DNA from: Zanthoxylum bungeanum
Taxonomy: Eukaryota; Streptophyta; Magnoliopsida; Sapindales; Rutaceae
DNA length: 64,000 nucleotides
Direction of reading: 5' to 3'
Assembly (NCBI GenBank): GCA_019454045.1
Contig: SKCR01037601.1
Span: 21,121 to 85,120, forward strand
A program made the position numbers and the translations under genes. Every line of letters begins with the position of its first letter. Position 1 is the first letter of the stretch. Below are positions 11,638 through 24,158 of the stretch, one piece after another. A model generated the notes under the pieces. It saw nothing but the letters and a program-made list of their open reading frames with translations. It was not told the DNA's origin and did not search any database.

Positions 11638-12017
11638 CCTTAGTTCTTCTAAGATACTTTAGGATATTCTTAACCGCCATCCAGTGCCCTTCACCTAGAT
11701 CGGCCTGATAGCGACTACACATGTTCAAAGCATATGAGACATCAGGTCGCGTACATATCATGGCATACATGATTGATCCGACAGCCGAGACGAACAGTAT
11801 CCGACTCATGTTGTCTCTCTCATCTTGAGTTTTAGGACACATGTCCTTAGATAGATAGACGCCATGTGACACTGGTAACAGTCCCCTCTTGGACTGATCC
11901 ATGTTGAATCTCTTCAACACTTTGTCAATGTACGTGCTCTGGGAGAGTCCAAGCAGCTTTCTATATCTATCCCTGTAGATCTTTATTCCCAGAATAAATG
12001 ATGCTTCTCCCAGATCT
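11638..12017 (-). pseudogene. Copia-R reverse transcriptase, downstream fragment
   Basis: Reads on the minus strand from DLGEASFILGIKIYRD through the CTRPDVSYAL motif to KNILKYLRRTKD, the end of the RT connection region. It continues directly the RT frame broken at 24159 by the nested element. At 11638 it runs into LTR sequence, so RNase H is absent. The GATCT at 12013-12017 is the left target duplication of Copia-F. Confidence 0.9.
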
Positions 12018-13987
12018 TGTTGGACAATTATGACCCATAACGTCACTATTTGTACAGATCATTGTGTTGTTGTACAAATTAACTATGTGACAAAGGAGAT
12101 TGCACTCTTATCATTTGTGATTAGATCACCTAGATGTATAAATGATGAGAGGTCCCTATGATTTGTTATTGGACGGAGAATGATATGAGACAGTATCAGT
12201 CCACGAAGGATAAATCATTAAATATCCCTAGTCAGAGTATTATCGAGATTGGACATCGATAAATACGTAAAAGACTAGTATTACACTTGTGCGCGTTGTG
12301 AGGGCACAACGACATAGTTCTCATATATTTGGGTATAGGATACTCATGCAAGTGTAATATGAGGTTGTGTTTTACCGATGGTACGGGAAACAGCTTCACT
12401 CTGGATAGACCCCCTCGGAATTCCGTTGGTAGTATGACTATGTGTCTATGGAAGTCTGAAATCAGGGTAGGTGTATTTGGTCTTAACTTGAGACTTGCAC
12501 TGCTAATACTTGCGACAATCAATATATTTTGGTTGAGGTCGTTCAGGGCTTTAACAGGTTCTGTGTACACCAATGCTGGGTATATTAAGAATCGTAGTGT
12601 GTTGGGTGTGATGTCAAGACGGAAGTGTCACTCCAGTCATATGGAGATGATGGTCACGTAGGATACATGACTGGTTCTCTTAAATGCTGCAGCTATCGGG
12701 ATAAAATGACAAGGTCAGGTTTATCCGATTATATAAACTAGTCACCAGACATCCGATCATTAGATACTGGATACACAATTCGTACGGGGCATACACAATT
12801 CGTACGGGGCATACTGGATACACTTTTTTCTTTATTAATTCGTACGGGGCATACACAATTCCAGCCCCAGGCCTAGCACGTGATCATTAGATACTGGACA
12901 GAAATACGCAATACTATGTATACTACGCCTGATACAGATCCTTTATTCCTGTAAGGATATTTCCGGAGAATTGGGTAGGTATGGCGCTTTGCTAGAGGCC
13001 AACCTTGTCTTGTAAATCAGTATAAACGTAGTACAAGGTACTTACGTGTTCGGATAGTTCGACGACCGAATTTACTGCCAATATATCTAGGGATCTCATT
13101 GGTCGCTTCCCAAAGATTCACTGATGACGTATAACTCACACTCTAAGTTAATATGGGATTAATTAGAAGAGAGAGAAAATTAATCTGGGATTAATTCCGG
13201 ATATATTTTATCTGGGATAAAATATCAATTAAGAGAGATAACGATTAATTTGGAATTAATCGGTAAATTAATATATTTGATATATTAAACGAAATTGGAT
13301 TTCGACGCGGAATTAAAATTTGATTTTAATTCGGGCGAACGAATTAATTTAGAATTAATTCGTTAGCGATGTGAATAGTGACTTCGCTAGGCGTAATCAT
13401 TTAATTACGACGCAACGGAAAATTCGTTAATTTGGAATTAACGAACCCGAGCCCAAGATTATTTGCGAGCGCATTCGCATTTCGAATTCGAATGCGGCAC
13501 GCAAGTCAAATCAAACGTCAAATCGCTAGTCGCAACTATCGTCACATCATTCGTCAATCAAGTGGATTTTATACACAAAATACCAACAATTCAACACATT
13601 CTCTCTTCCTCTCATCTCTCACTTCTCACGCCCAAACCAGTGGGTTTTTCTTCTATTTTTGCCGACTAGATAGGGAAGCAAAGAGTTTGATTTTGTGGCA
13701 AAATCACAAGTGCTAGCACACTTACGAGACTTGCGAAGGTGATAGGGAAGCCCACCCATGAGCCGAGAACCATTCTACGAAGCTTGGAGCTTGACGAAGG
13801 ACCCAAACGAAGGCCAAACCAGTGAGCAAAATCTGCTCACTGCCGAATGCAGTGAAGGAGGAAGAAAAAGTTTTGTTCGCCTCCGCGTCGCTCAACCGAT
13901 CGATGTGAGTATTCCGCAACTTATTCGATTGTATTCACACATGATTCATGCTTATAATTGATCTTGGGACCTTAATAGAAACCAATA
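12018..13987 (+). repeat. 5' LTR of Copia-F, locally rearranged
   Basis: 1,970 bp, beginning TGTTGGAC and ending CCAATA (final CA changed to TA). Compared with the 3' LTR it carries a triplicated word, aattcgtacggggcatac, at 12777-12854, and lacks 156 bp near 13560. Confidence 0.9.
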
Positions 13988-13988
13988 A

Positions 13989-14001
13989 TGGCATCTAGAG
14001 C
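13989..14001 (+). other. Degenerate primer binding site of Copia-F
   Basis: TGGCATCTAGAGC, a mutated form of the initiator-Met primer site TGGTATCAGAGC, placed one base after the 5' LTR. Confidence 0.7.
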
Positions 14002-16330
14002 AAGGTTTGAACATAAAAAAGTTTAGGGTTGAAATTTGGGCAAATTGATTTTGAGCATGAATTTGTGAAATTGGATGAATTAATATGCTTAAATGTGTTT
14101 GAATGAATTGAAGTTTGATTGGATCAATTTCAAGAAAATTGATTTGGAATAATTTTCCCCAAATTTTCTATGTTGGCCGAATGAAGAGTTGCCCTATTAG
14201 ACTTGGTATTTTGATTTGATGATTCATTGGATGAGTTAAAATCATTTGGGAATGTTGATTTATGTCGATTATGGAATTAATTGGATTGAATTCGAATCGG
14301 ACAAAATTCCCCTCCCTTGGCCGAGACTTGTAGCATGTAAATAGGGTTTGAATTCGAATCGGACATGTGATGATGGTGATGAACATGATTAATTGGGCTA
14401 ATTGGTGTTTTGGAAATATTGAATTGGTTAATTAATTGTGTTATACACTTTAGTTTAATTGAACATTAAATTTGGAATTTTTGTGTTTGGTTAAATGGGC
14501 TTAAAATTGGAATTGGGCTTTTAATGTTGTAAATGGGCTTGTTGGGCTTTGTTGTACAAAGTTGGGTTTATGCAAAATTGGTTGGATCCAATTGGGCCCA
14601 AAACCGCTTCCATAAAGCCCAAATGCGACTTAATGGACCTTTAAAGTTTAATTGGGCCTAATGGGCCAAGATTAATTTATGGGCTTATGGGGTAACTCCC
14701 GGATTGGATTTTGGTTATTCGGTTTGACCCGAGTTGACCAAAAGTCCACGCCTTAAGAAATTAATTAAAAGCCCATTGGACTTTAATTAAATTGACGTTG
14801 GACGTTAATCAGGCTTTGAGACCCATAACGATTAAATTTGGAATTTAAGTCGTAAAAAGTTCATTAATAAAGTGTGATATTTAATTTGGAATTAAATAGC
14901 GAATTAGAATTGAATGCATATTAAATTGGATTTAATTATGTAGTTTAATTTAATTCGAGAATTCATACTTTGAGTACTTATTCGCAAAACGAGTTTGACT
15001 CGAGCAAAATCAAATCGTTGTTTGAATATTGGATGATCACTAATTATCAGATTATTATTAATTTGATTATATTGATTGATAAACATGCTTGTGTGAATAC
15101 ATGGTTGCGATGCATGAATAATGTATATCGGATGGATATTAGATGGGTGGGGCAATTTTAGAAATTATTGTAATAAATTTGAATTATTAATTGGACCTGC
15201 GTGTCCAGCCTTATTACCTCTCATTCTTTATATTCTCTTCTCACCTATTCCCCTCAATGTAAATGAGGGTTCTTTAGAAGTGTAGTGTAACAGGTAGAAG
15301 TAAATACATGTGCTAGCGGGGAGAGAGAAATGGAGAGATTGATCTAGGATCAATGTGTAAAGTATCCATCCGCATATCATTATTATTTTTCATAGGCGCT
15401 TTATTATGTGTTTAGAATGCATGTTTAAGGGTGTATGATGATGAGACCTTAACAAATATAATAATTTGGTTTCCAATTTGCACGCGAAAAACCCTCGCTC
15501 AATATTAAGCGTTTTTCCTTCCATTGAGTGATTCTCAGTCAAGATCCGAGACGACATTGGTTTGTTGGCCAAAGTCAAGGCCTTTGTCTGTCGAGGATGT
15601 GTTTGAATCACGAAGGCTTTGTTCCATATTGGTGTCTTGTCCAAGTTGTGGTTTGTTGGCCAAAGTCAAGACCACTTCTTGTCCATCGACATTGATTACG
15701 AAGCTTTCCATGGTCAATGGGTCACGCTTAACTGGGATCACTAAGTTTGTTGTGCCAAAGCCAAGGCTTAGTTGATTCAGAGGAAAAAGGTTAGGTAATA
15801 CATTGGATGTATTGGCATATATAAGATATATGTTTCGGACTTGGATGTCCCCCTACCGGATCTAGGAATTGGATTGGATCCAATTGATCTTAGAGATCTA
15901 CCTACTTAATTATCATACAATTTGTTGGCCAAAGTCAAGATTGTGTGATATTTAACGGGGTCCTAGCCCACTAGGAAACGCGGTTTCCCGAGTACTCGAC
16001 AGAGGGTTAGAGGCTCGCCGAAAAATAGTGGGAGGCAATATTCGTTTAATTACTTGCCATACGCGCTCAAACAAATATCATTCGTCAAAGAAATTAAATG
16101 TTAGTTGGACTAATATTTAAATTGTTGTTTTATTAAATAGTTGGACTATATATTCAAACTATTCATTTATAGTTGATTTTATAATTGGATTATAGTAATC
16201 AATATAATTGATTTTAATCTATTAAATTATAGTTGATTAAATAGTTGGACTATTGTAATCATTATAATAAATAGTACCAAAATCGTTGATTAAATAGTTG
16301 GACTATTAGAATCAAGATAAAATTGAAATA
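14002..16330 (+). other. Long untranslated leader of Copia-F
   Basis: About 2.3 kb before gag with no coding frame. It is homologous to the Copia-R leader (27224-29418). Near its end it carries TTTGTTGGCCAAAGTCAAG exactly at 15561-15579, 15652-15670 and 15921-15939, plus a degenerate copy at 15746-15766. A long AT-rich stretch with repeated 'agttggactat' words follows at 16100-16320. Confidence 0.7.
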
Positions 16331-17163
16331 TTGACATTTAAAACATAATCATAGGGAAAATGTGTTTAAATGGTTTAATTTTCAAATTGGGAATAAATTT
16401 CAGGATGGTCCTGGAAGTATAAATAAGTTACTTTATTTGATAAAACAACGTATTATGCCTAAGCCCGAAGTTAAGCAAATAGGAGAGCATAATCTTTGGA
16501 AGAGTATGTGATGATAACTTTAGTGATTAATCCATTAAGCTTGTCGCAGTAGACTCCTTAATTTCTGAATCAGAACTGAGGATTAGATCCTTAAAGTATG
16601 ATACTCAAATTGAAGGATCTTCATAAATCTATGTTTAGATTTTAGAAGTACTAAATTGCAATAGTAAACTCTTGGAGAGTTAATGACTATTCTCAAGGAG
16701 ACAAAGTCAAACTTTGCAATTAGGCAAGTAGCGCAAGGCGCACCTTACTTCGATATTCTAGGAACCCAAGGCTTGGCCAAAGGCTTCTGGAGTGTTGAAA
16801 CGGGCAAAGGTAAAATCATTATAATCTTCTGGGAAGATAAATGACATATCCCAAAATGTCTGCCTAAATGTGACAAACAGGATCACGGGAGCGTGACTGC
16901 CGTTTGGACAAAGCAGACATGAAGGAATTGAAGACGAGCAAGGCTCTGACTTCAAATATGTTTGTCAACATTATGTTCACTACTAGTATTAAAATTGGAT
17001 TTTAAATACTAAGTGTGGTACATAAATATATTGATGTTCAGAATCTGTTTTGAATAGGATACTGACTTCAATTGAGATTTAATTTGCGATTTGGAAACGG
17101 GACGAAAGTCGCTGTTTTGACCGTAGATACCTAAGTTTAGGAACTACCCTCGGGTGTGTACCT
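16331..17163 (+). pseudogene. Copia-F gag and protease remnants
   Basis: Short matches to the Copia-R gag can be read (NVFK...LLYLIKQRIMPKPE at about 16359-16470) before stops and frame changes. Near 16990-17060 the protease region can be followed, but the DSG site reads as unrelated residues, so the active site is gone. The region ends at the solo LTR insertion. Confidence 0.7.
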
Positions 17164-19569
17164 TGTAGGGGGTTTTAGGGGGTGAATCCGGTAACGCAGC
17201 GGAAGCGGTGAAAATCCGATTTTCATATTTCAAAACTTTTTCTCGGATTAATTAAATAAACATATTTATTTAACATTCCAATAATCAAATTATGAAAATA
17301 AAATTCAAATGAATCATATTCAAGTGAATTTACCAAATTACCATTGCTTTGTATTTTTGTCCATTTTAGTCCGAAATTGATCTACTCAATTTTGAATGAT
17401 TCTAAATCATTTCTGAGATGAACTTATGATGCTCAAAACATCAAAACACCAAAAGCACCAAAATCCCCAAATTTTTCTCACAAAGCCGAGAGCACCATAA
17501 GGGAGCACAATTGTGCACTTTGTCATTTCATGTCTCAAAACACATCTAAATGTAATCCAATGAACATGAAACTTTATATGCATCATATACACACACAAAT
17601 ATGCAATATATATGAAAAGCCCCAAATTTGGAATTAGTTAAGAACCCTAATTTTTCAATTTCCACAAATTGGACAAATTAGACCAAATACATTAATCAAT
17701 TACTTCAATCATCATTCTTCCATCCAATCCAAGTCTCAACACAATGAAACAACTCAAGATCAAATCTAGGTCATTTAAGAATGGGTCAATAACTCTAGAT
17801 TAGCAACATGGTTTCAAAAACCTTAAAAGAAAGTTTACAACTACAATAGTCACAACCTTCCTTCACCATACATGCTCAACACTTCTATCAAAATTCCCAA
17901 CAAAAATACAAAGAAATAAAGAAAGAAATAATCTAAGAGCATCACATGTTGAAGCCTAGAACCTAAGGAACAATTTCCTCTCTAATAGCAAGTTTGAAAA
18001 ACTTACTAAATTCCAAGCTATCTTTGATATGTCTTTCTTTTCTCAAGATTTCCTTAGTTTTCTTCAATGGAGTTTATTTGGTAGAGTGTATTAGGTTAGT
18101 AAATGAGAAAGAAATGAAAACAATATATACCTCTCTTTATTTTGCCTTGGCCGAAACCCTTGCAAATGTATATACCAAATTTTCATTTCAATTTCATTTC
18201 AAATATCATTTAATCAACTTGCATAAATATCTAAAACACTTTAATAGATATTTAATTAAGTCAACAAAGGCAACTAATATCATTTACTTTAAATATCCTA
18301 ATGTAAGATATTTATATTTTAATTAATTTAATCATTTAACAATTAAATAATCAATTAATTAATCAAATACAATATATTAAATATATGTATAATATTTACA
18401 TTAAATATTAAAAACATATATTCATTTAGGATAAAAGTCAAATAACTCATTTTGACTATTAATTAATGTGTATTTAAATTAATCAAGTATTAAATGTAAA
18501 TACACAATAATTAGGCAAATGAATATCTAGTCCTTTTAGCACGTATCTTGCGTTTAACCTTTAAACGAATTTATAAATAATCAATATTATTTATTAATGT
18601 TGCTCTAGTGCTCTACGAGTATGTTTCATTATTGAGACTCTCTAGATTCAGGTATATCCGTCACGAAATCTAATTTCGTGTCCATAATCTATCCACCCGT
18701 AGATTATGACGATCACGGATAATCTCGCTGAACCATACAGCTCGAGGTCATGGCAAAAGTATAATTCCTCCGTCATAGGTATCCGGATAAATCCCAGAGA
18801 TATAGATGTAAATGTCAAATCTCTATCGGGATTATCCAGTCGACTATTCCATTAGCAATCTCTAAAAGAATGTTTAGAACTAGCTTCTAAAATTTACCAC
18901 GGGCCCATGGTTTTATCTGATTGCTAATCATATGGACTACCTATGCTCTGTTACACAGAACTGACGGATCCTATCTTGATACACATAGGACACCCTGAGG
19001 ATCAATCTACACCCAACGATCAGGCGGAGGTCTGATCTAAATAGATCGGTGACGTGACTGCTGTTAAAGTGTAGAAGATGTCTCATGTGCCCACAATGGC
19101 ATCTCAAGTCTAAGAATCACAAGTGCTACTCAACCCAAGAAGATTCTTATTGACGCTGGTGTACCATCCATTAAGAATCTTCGGTGAGTCGTTCAGTGTT
19201 TATCCGCTATAAACACCTACACGTCTATACTAGTCTCCAAGACTAATGGTTCATTGAGAAACCATTGGAATCATATATTCCAGTATACGACATGTACCGG
19301 TCTCAACGGGTTTACTATACTGACCAAGTAGTGTAAACCTTGACCAGGAACTGTCTGAGAATGACAACGTCATGATACTTCTCAATGTCCGTTGCGACGC
19401 TTTTGCAACTGTATCATGACTAATCATTCTCGGGTCATTACGTCTTTACCATATAGAAAGATAGATTATATTATAGAAACTGCATATATTATTCATAATA
19501 ATAATGTTTTACAGAAGTATTTAATAGAAATACAACCGGGAATTGGCGCTCTGAGCACCAACCCCAACA
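17164..19569 (-). mobile_element. Solo LTR of a third copia-like family
   Basis: 2,406 bp with ends TGTAGGGGG...CCCCAACA, flanked by a perfect duplication TACCT (17159-17163, 19570-19574). No internal region is present, so it is a solo LTR left by recombination. It shares the word gcagcggaagcggt near its left end with the LTRs of Copia-M, which are minus-strand, so I orient it minus. ORFs inside it are not supported. Confidence 0.9.
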
Positions 19570-19574
19570 TACCT

Positions 19575-22096
19575 AAATTTGGAAACTGTTATAATGTAAC
19601 TAGTTTGACTAGATACATTATCTCTATATCAGTGTTTGACCCGCTGCGGGTAAACCTTTATATTCTCGAACACTAAAGTGTTTCATTATATAAAGATGAT
19701 ATTGAGATAAACACATTAGATGTGAATAACAGTATTTATATGTTGAATATAAATAAATCTCAAATATATAACATGACAAACAAATAACTCACACTTTTGA
19801 AGAGTGGGTACTCGGACTAATTTGATTGCAATCAAATAAAGTCTACGAATCTAGTTTATTGGGCAAAGTGCCTATAACACTATTTACTTGGTAAAAGTGC
19901 AAATGCCACAGATATGTTAGCCCTAGTTCATAGTGAAGCAAGTTGGCCCATGTCTAGCTAAGCTAGAGGTGGATATGAATATTTCGTGACCTTACGGATG
20001 TGGCATCGCGTTATGGTTGTGTGTTTCTTTTGAAGAACATAAATCAGAAACTTTTACAATTTCGACACGAAATAGACAAACAGATCGGCTAAAGTATTAT
20101 ACCGTCACGGTAAGACCGTAATGGAAAATACTTAAGCAATAAGTTTCTAATATACTTGAAATATTATAGTATTCTTTCAATGATGACTCCTCCTGGAACA
20201 CGTCAGTTTGACGGTGTGTCCGAACAGGATAAACCGAATTTTGTTGGACACGATAAGGTCAATCATGAGTCGCTCTGAGCTACCATTTCCTTCAACGGAT
20301 AAGTTTTAAACAGTGCAGACTTATTTAGAATAAGGTTCCATAAAAATATATTTGACAGATTTCATATTAGATATGAACAGGAAAGAAACCGGGTTTCACA
20401 TTCCTGAAAATTTGGGAATGCTAGGCATATGTTTGGATGATACCAAAATAGAACCCAAATTGGATAAGTGCCAATTTTAGGTTATCCTAGGGATACCATA
20501 AGTATTGTACTTATACAACTCACAAGAGAACAATTAGATTATTGCTCGTCATGTGGTTTTCCTAAGAGGAATACCGATATGCAGTGGTAAGTGGGAGGAA
20601 AGTAAAACTCGATGGAAATCGGAGTAATACTATTCTAGGCACCGAATCTTAAATGGAACACAAATAGTTCATCAAGGATGAAACTATTACCACAATCTTC
20701 GAATACACAAGAACCACGTAAATCGGAGAGATTCAGAAAACAACCTGGGGTATGGGTTTCTGATCTCACCTCGTAAAGATGTTAATCTTTTGAGGAATAC
20801 CAACTGACTACGTATGATGAAGTGATACAAGGTATCGACTCCCTATTATGGCAAAGTGCCATATAATCCGAAATGGATTCCATGTATATCAACATGTTTA
20901 GAACTAGTTGATGTACCGCAAGGCATTGTGCCTATTGGTACTTATAAGTCTTCAAGGAAGACATACATGGATGTCAACATACCAACGTACTAAGCTAGGC
21001 TTGTAGCGGAAAGGTATCGTTATCAACATTGTGTTGATTTCGATTCAACCTTTTACATGTTGCCACGGTAAATCCATTTGGATAATGCTTGCTAAAGCTG
21101 CGTATTTCATTTATGAAATATGTCAGTTTTACGGGAAAATCGCTTTCCTGGAAAGGAAACCTTTTAGAGGATGTTTATAACATCCTGTCGGTTTTGTCGT
21201 ACCAAAATTAGCAAACAAGGTTTGCAGGTAATTTGATCCATGTTTGGATTGAAGCAAGCATTAGGTTCTTGGAATTATCGTTTTGATGTAATCATAATAG
21301 TTTATGATTTAATTCAAAACGAAATGATTCTTGTGTATATAAGAAGGTTAGTGGGAGCGTACTGAAAGTGGTTGTCCTATAAATAATGATAAATAATTTA
21401 TCATTTCTTGGAAATGATATTCCCATAATAACTATCGGTGAAAGCTTGGCTTTCGAAAACTCTCCGAGAAATCGTACATTGAAAAATGTACGTGACCTGG
21501 TGTCTCATACGCTTTGAGCATATGGATTCACAAACAGGCCAATTCCAGTGATAGTCACTGGATTGATGTTAAGAACATCCGTTAGTATCTTAGAGATCTA
21601 AGGATATTGTCTTAATCTATGGAGATAGTAGAACTTGAAGTGACTAGGATCACTGTAGCAAGTTTCCTAAACCGATAAAACGACTATAAGTCACAAAACG
21701 GTACTATACAGTTTGAATAACGGAACAGTGAATTGGAAATCTTCTAAGCAAGATACTGTTACCGAATAAACAACAAATGCGGGTTAATTGCTGCAGCCTA
21801 GGCGACAATGGAAACCTTCTGGGTCGATAATAAATCTAATTAGATTAGATATAATTCTGTTAGCAGTTAAGCTAAGCGTTAGTACAGTCTAAAGAATTAA
21901 TGGTCTCATCAACGATCCAGATACATACTTCGACTATTCATCTGATTCGTTCGGATCATACATCGTGGCGATGTGATGATCGAATAAATCGCGTCAGACG
22001 ATAATCATGCAAATCCGCTGACGAAAGCATTTCTCAGCAGTTTGAGCCAACCGTACATAGTTCGGGTGTAAGACACTCGAGTGAATGGCTATAGGC
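19575..22096 (+). pseudogene. Copia-F integrase, RT and RNase H remnants
   Basis: Segments align by eye with the Copia-R polyprotein: the YEYFVT integrase patch at about 19974-19991, the RSIMSRSELPF patch near 20255-20285, the GKWEESKTRWKSE patch near 20590-20630, and an RT patch near 20900-21000. All are crossed by stops and frame changes every few dozen bases. No domain could be functional. Confidence 0.75.
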
Positions 22097-22108
22097 CAAG
22101 TGGGAGAT
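22097..22108 (+). other. Polypurine tract of Copia-F
   Basis: CAAGTGGGAGAT directly before the 3' LTR. It is intact although the genes around it are not. Confidence 0.85.
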
Positions 22109-24158
22109 TGTTGGACAATTATGACCCATAGCGTCACTATTTGTACTGATCATTGTGTTGTTGTACAAATTAACTATGTGACAAAGGAGATTGCACTCTT
22201 ATCATTTGTGATTAGATCACATAGATGTATAAATGATGAGAGGTCCCTATGATTTGTTCTTGGACAGAGAATGACATGAGACAGTATCAGTCCATGAAGG
22301 ATAAATCATTAAATATCCCTAGTCAGAGTATTATCGAGATTGGACATCGATAAATACGTAAAAGACTAGTATTAAATTTGTGCGCGTTGTGAGGGCACAA
22401 CGACATAGTTCTCATATATTTGGATATAGGATACTCATGCAAGTGTAATAGGAGGTTGTGTTTTACCGATGGTACGGGAAACATCTTCGCTCTGGATAGA
22501 CCCCTCGGAATTCCATTGGTAGTATGACTATGTGTCTATGGAAGTCCGAAATCAGGGTAGGTGTATTTGGTCTTAACCTGAGACTTGCACCGCTAATACT
22601 TGCGACAATCAATATACTTTAGTTGAGGTCGTCCAGGGCTTTAACATGTTATGTGTACGCCAATGCTGGGTATATTGAGAATCGTAGTGTGTTGGGTGTG
22701 ATATCAAGACGTAAGTGTCACTCCAGTCATATGGAGATGATGGTCACGTAGGATACGGTACTAGTACTCTTAAGTACTGCAGTCATCGGGATAAAATGAC
22801 AAGGTCATGTTTATCCGATTATAAAGACTAGTTACCAGACATCCGACATGTGCTTCGTACGGGGCAGACACAATTCCAGCCCCAGACCTAGCATGTGATC
22901 ATCCGATACTGGACAGAAATACACAATACTACGTATACTACGCCTGATATAGATCCTTTATTCCTGTAAGGATATTTCTGGAGAATTGGGTAGGCATGGC
23001 GCTTTGCTAGAAGCCAACCTTGTCTTGTAAATCGGTAAAATGTAGTACTTGGTACTTACGTGTTCGGATAGTCCGACGACCGAATTTACTGTCAACATAT
23101 CCAGGGATCTCATGTGTCGCTTCCCGAAGATTCACCGATGACGTATGACTCGCACTTTAATTAATCTGGGATTAATTAGATGAGAGAGAAAATTAATCTG
23201 GGATTAATTACGGAGATATTTTATCTGGGATAAAATATCAATTAAAGAGAGATAACGATTAATTTGGAATTAATCGGTAAATTAATATATTTGATATATG
23301 AAACGAAATTGGATTTCGACGCGGAATTAAAATTAGATTTTAATTCGGGCGAACGAATTAATTTAGAATTAATTCATTAGCGACGTGAATAGTGACTTCG
23401 CTAGGCGTAATCATTTAATTACGACGCAACAGAAAATTCGTTAATTTGGAATTAACGAACCCGAGCCCGAGATTATTTGCGAGCGCATTCGCATTTCGAA
23501 TTCGAATGCGGCACGCAAGTCAAATCAAACGTCAAATCGCTAGTCGCAACTAGCGTCACATCATTCGTCAATCAAGTGATGGATGTCTTTCACTTTGAGT
23601 GATTGACGCAAGTCACTATTCATGATTGATGGATTGATGTGAGTTGATGGAGGTTGGTGTGGCTTTACTGTTTGACTTTTGTAAAGCCAATTTTGTGGTA
23701 AATCATTTTAATATTTTTGGAAAATATATAAGTGGATTTTATACGTAAAATACCAACAATTCAACACATTCTCTATTCCTCTCATCTCTCTCTTCTCACG
23801 CCCAAACCAGTGGGTTTTTCTTCTGTTTTTGCCGAGAAGATAGGGAAGCAAAGAGTGTGATTTTGTGGCAAAATCACAAGTGCTAGCACATTTACGAGAC
23901 TTGCGAAGGTGATAGGAAAGCCCACCCATGAGCCGGAAACCATTCGACGAAGCTTGGAGCTTAACAAAGGACCCAAACGAAGGCCAAACCAGTGAGCAAA
24001 ATCTGCTCACTGCCGAATGTAGTGAAGGAGGAAGAAAAAGTTTTGTTCACCTCCGCGTCGCTCAACCGATCGATGTGAGTATTCCGTAACTTCTTCGATT
24101 GTTATTCACACACGATTCATGCTTATAATTGATCTTGGGACCTTAATAGAAACCAAAA
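22109..24158 (+). repeat. 3' LTR of Copia-F
   Basis: 2,050 bp, beginning TGTTGGAC and ending CCAAAA (final CA changed to AA). In the first ~200 bp it differs from the 5' LTR at only about seven positions. Confidence 0.92.

Larger units (their letters stand above)
12018..24158 (+). mobile_element. Copia-F: plus-strand copia element nested in Copia-R
   Basis: LTRs at 12018-13987 and 22109-24158 bracket an internal region with primer site, leader, decayed gag-pol and polypurine tract. Left flank GATCT (12013-12017) and right flank AATCT (24159-24163) form a target duplication with one change. Removing the element rejoins the Copia-R RT at Met-Lys-Asp-Leu-Gly. It belongs to the same family as its host element, judging by shared LTR ends, LTR body and leader motifs. 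A solo LTR of another family sits inside it (17164-19569). The internal genes are wrecked far beyond what the LTR pair suggests (see findings). Confidence 0.93.

Noticed and set aside
13432..13961. Plus-strand frames in the Copia-F 5' LTR
   Set aside because: They lie wholly in LTR sequence, are not kept in the other LTR copies and match no protein.
17994..18326. Plus-strand frame inside the solo LTR
   Set aside because: AT-rich LTR sequence with no homology, and a solo LTR has no coding function.
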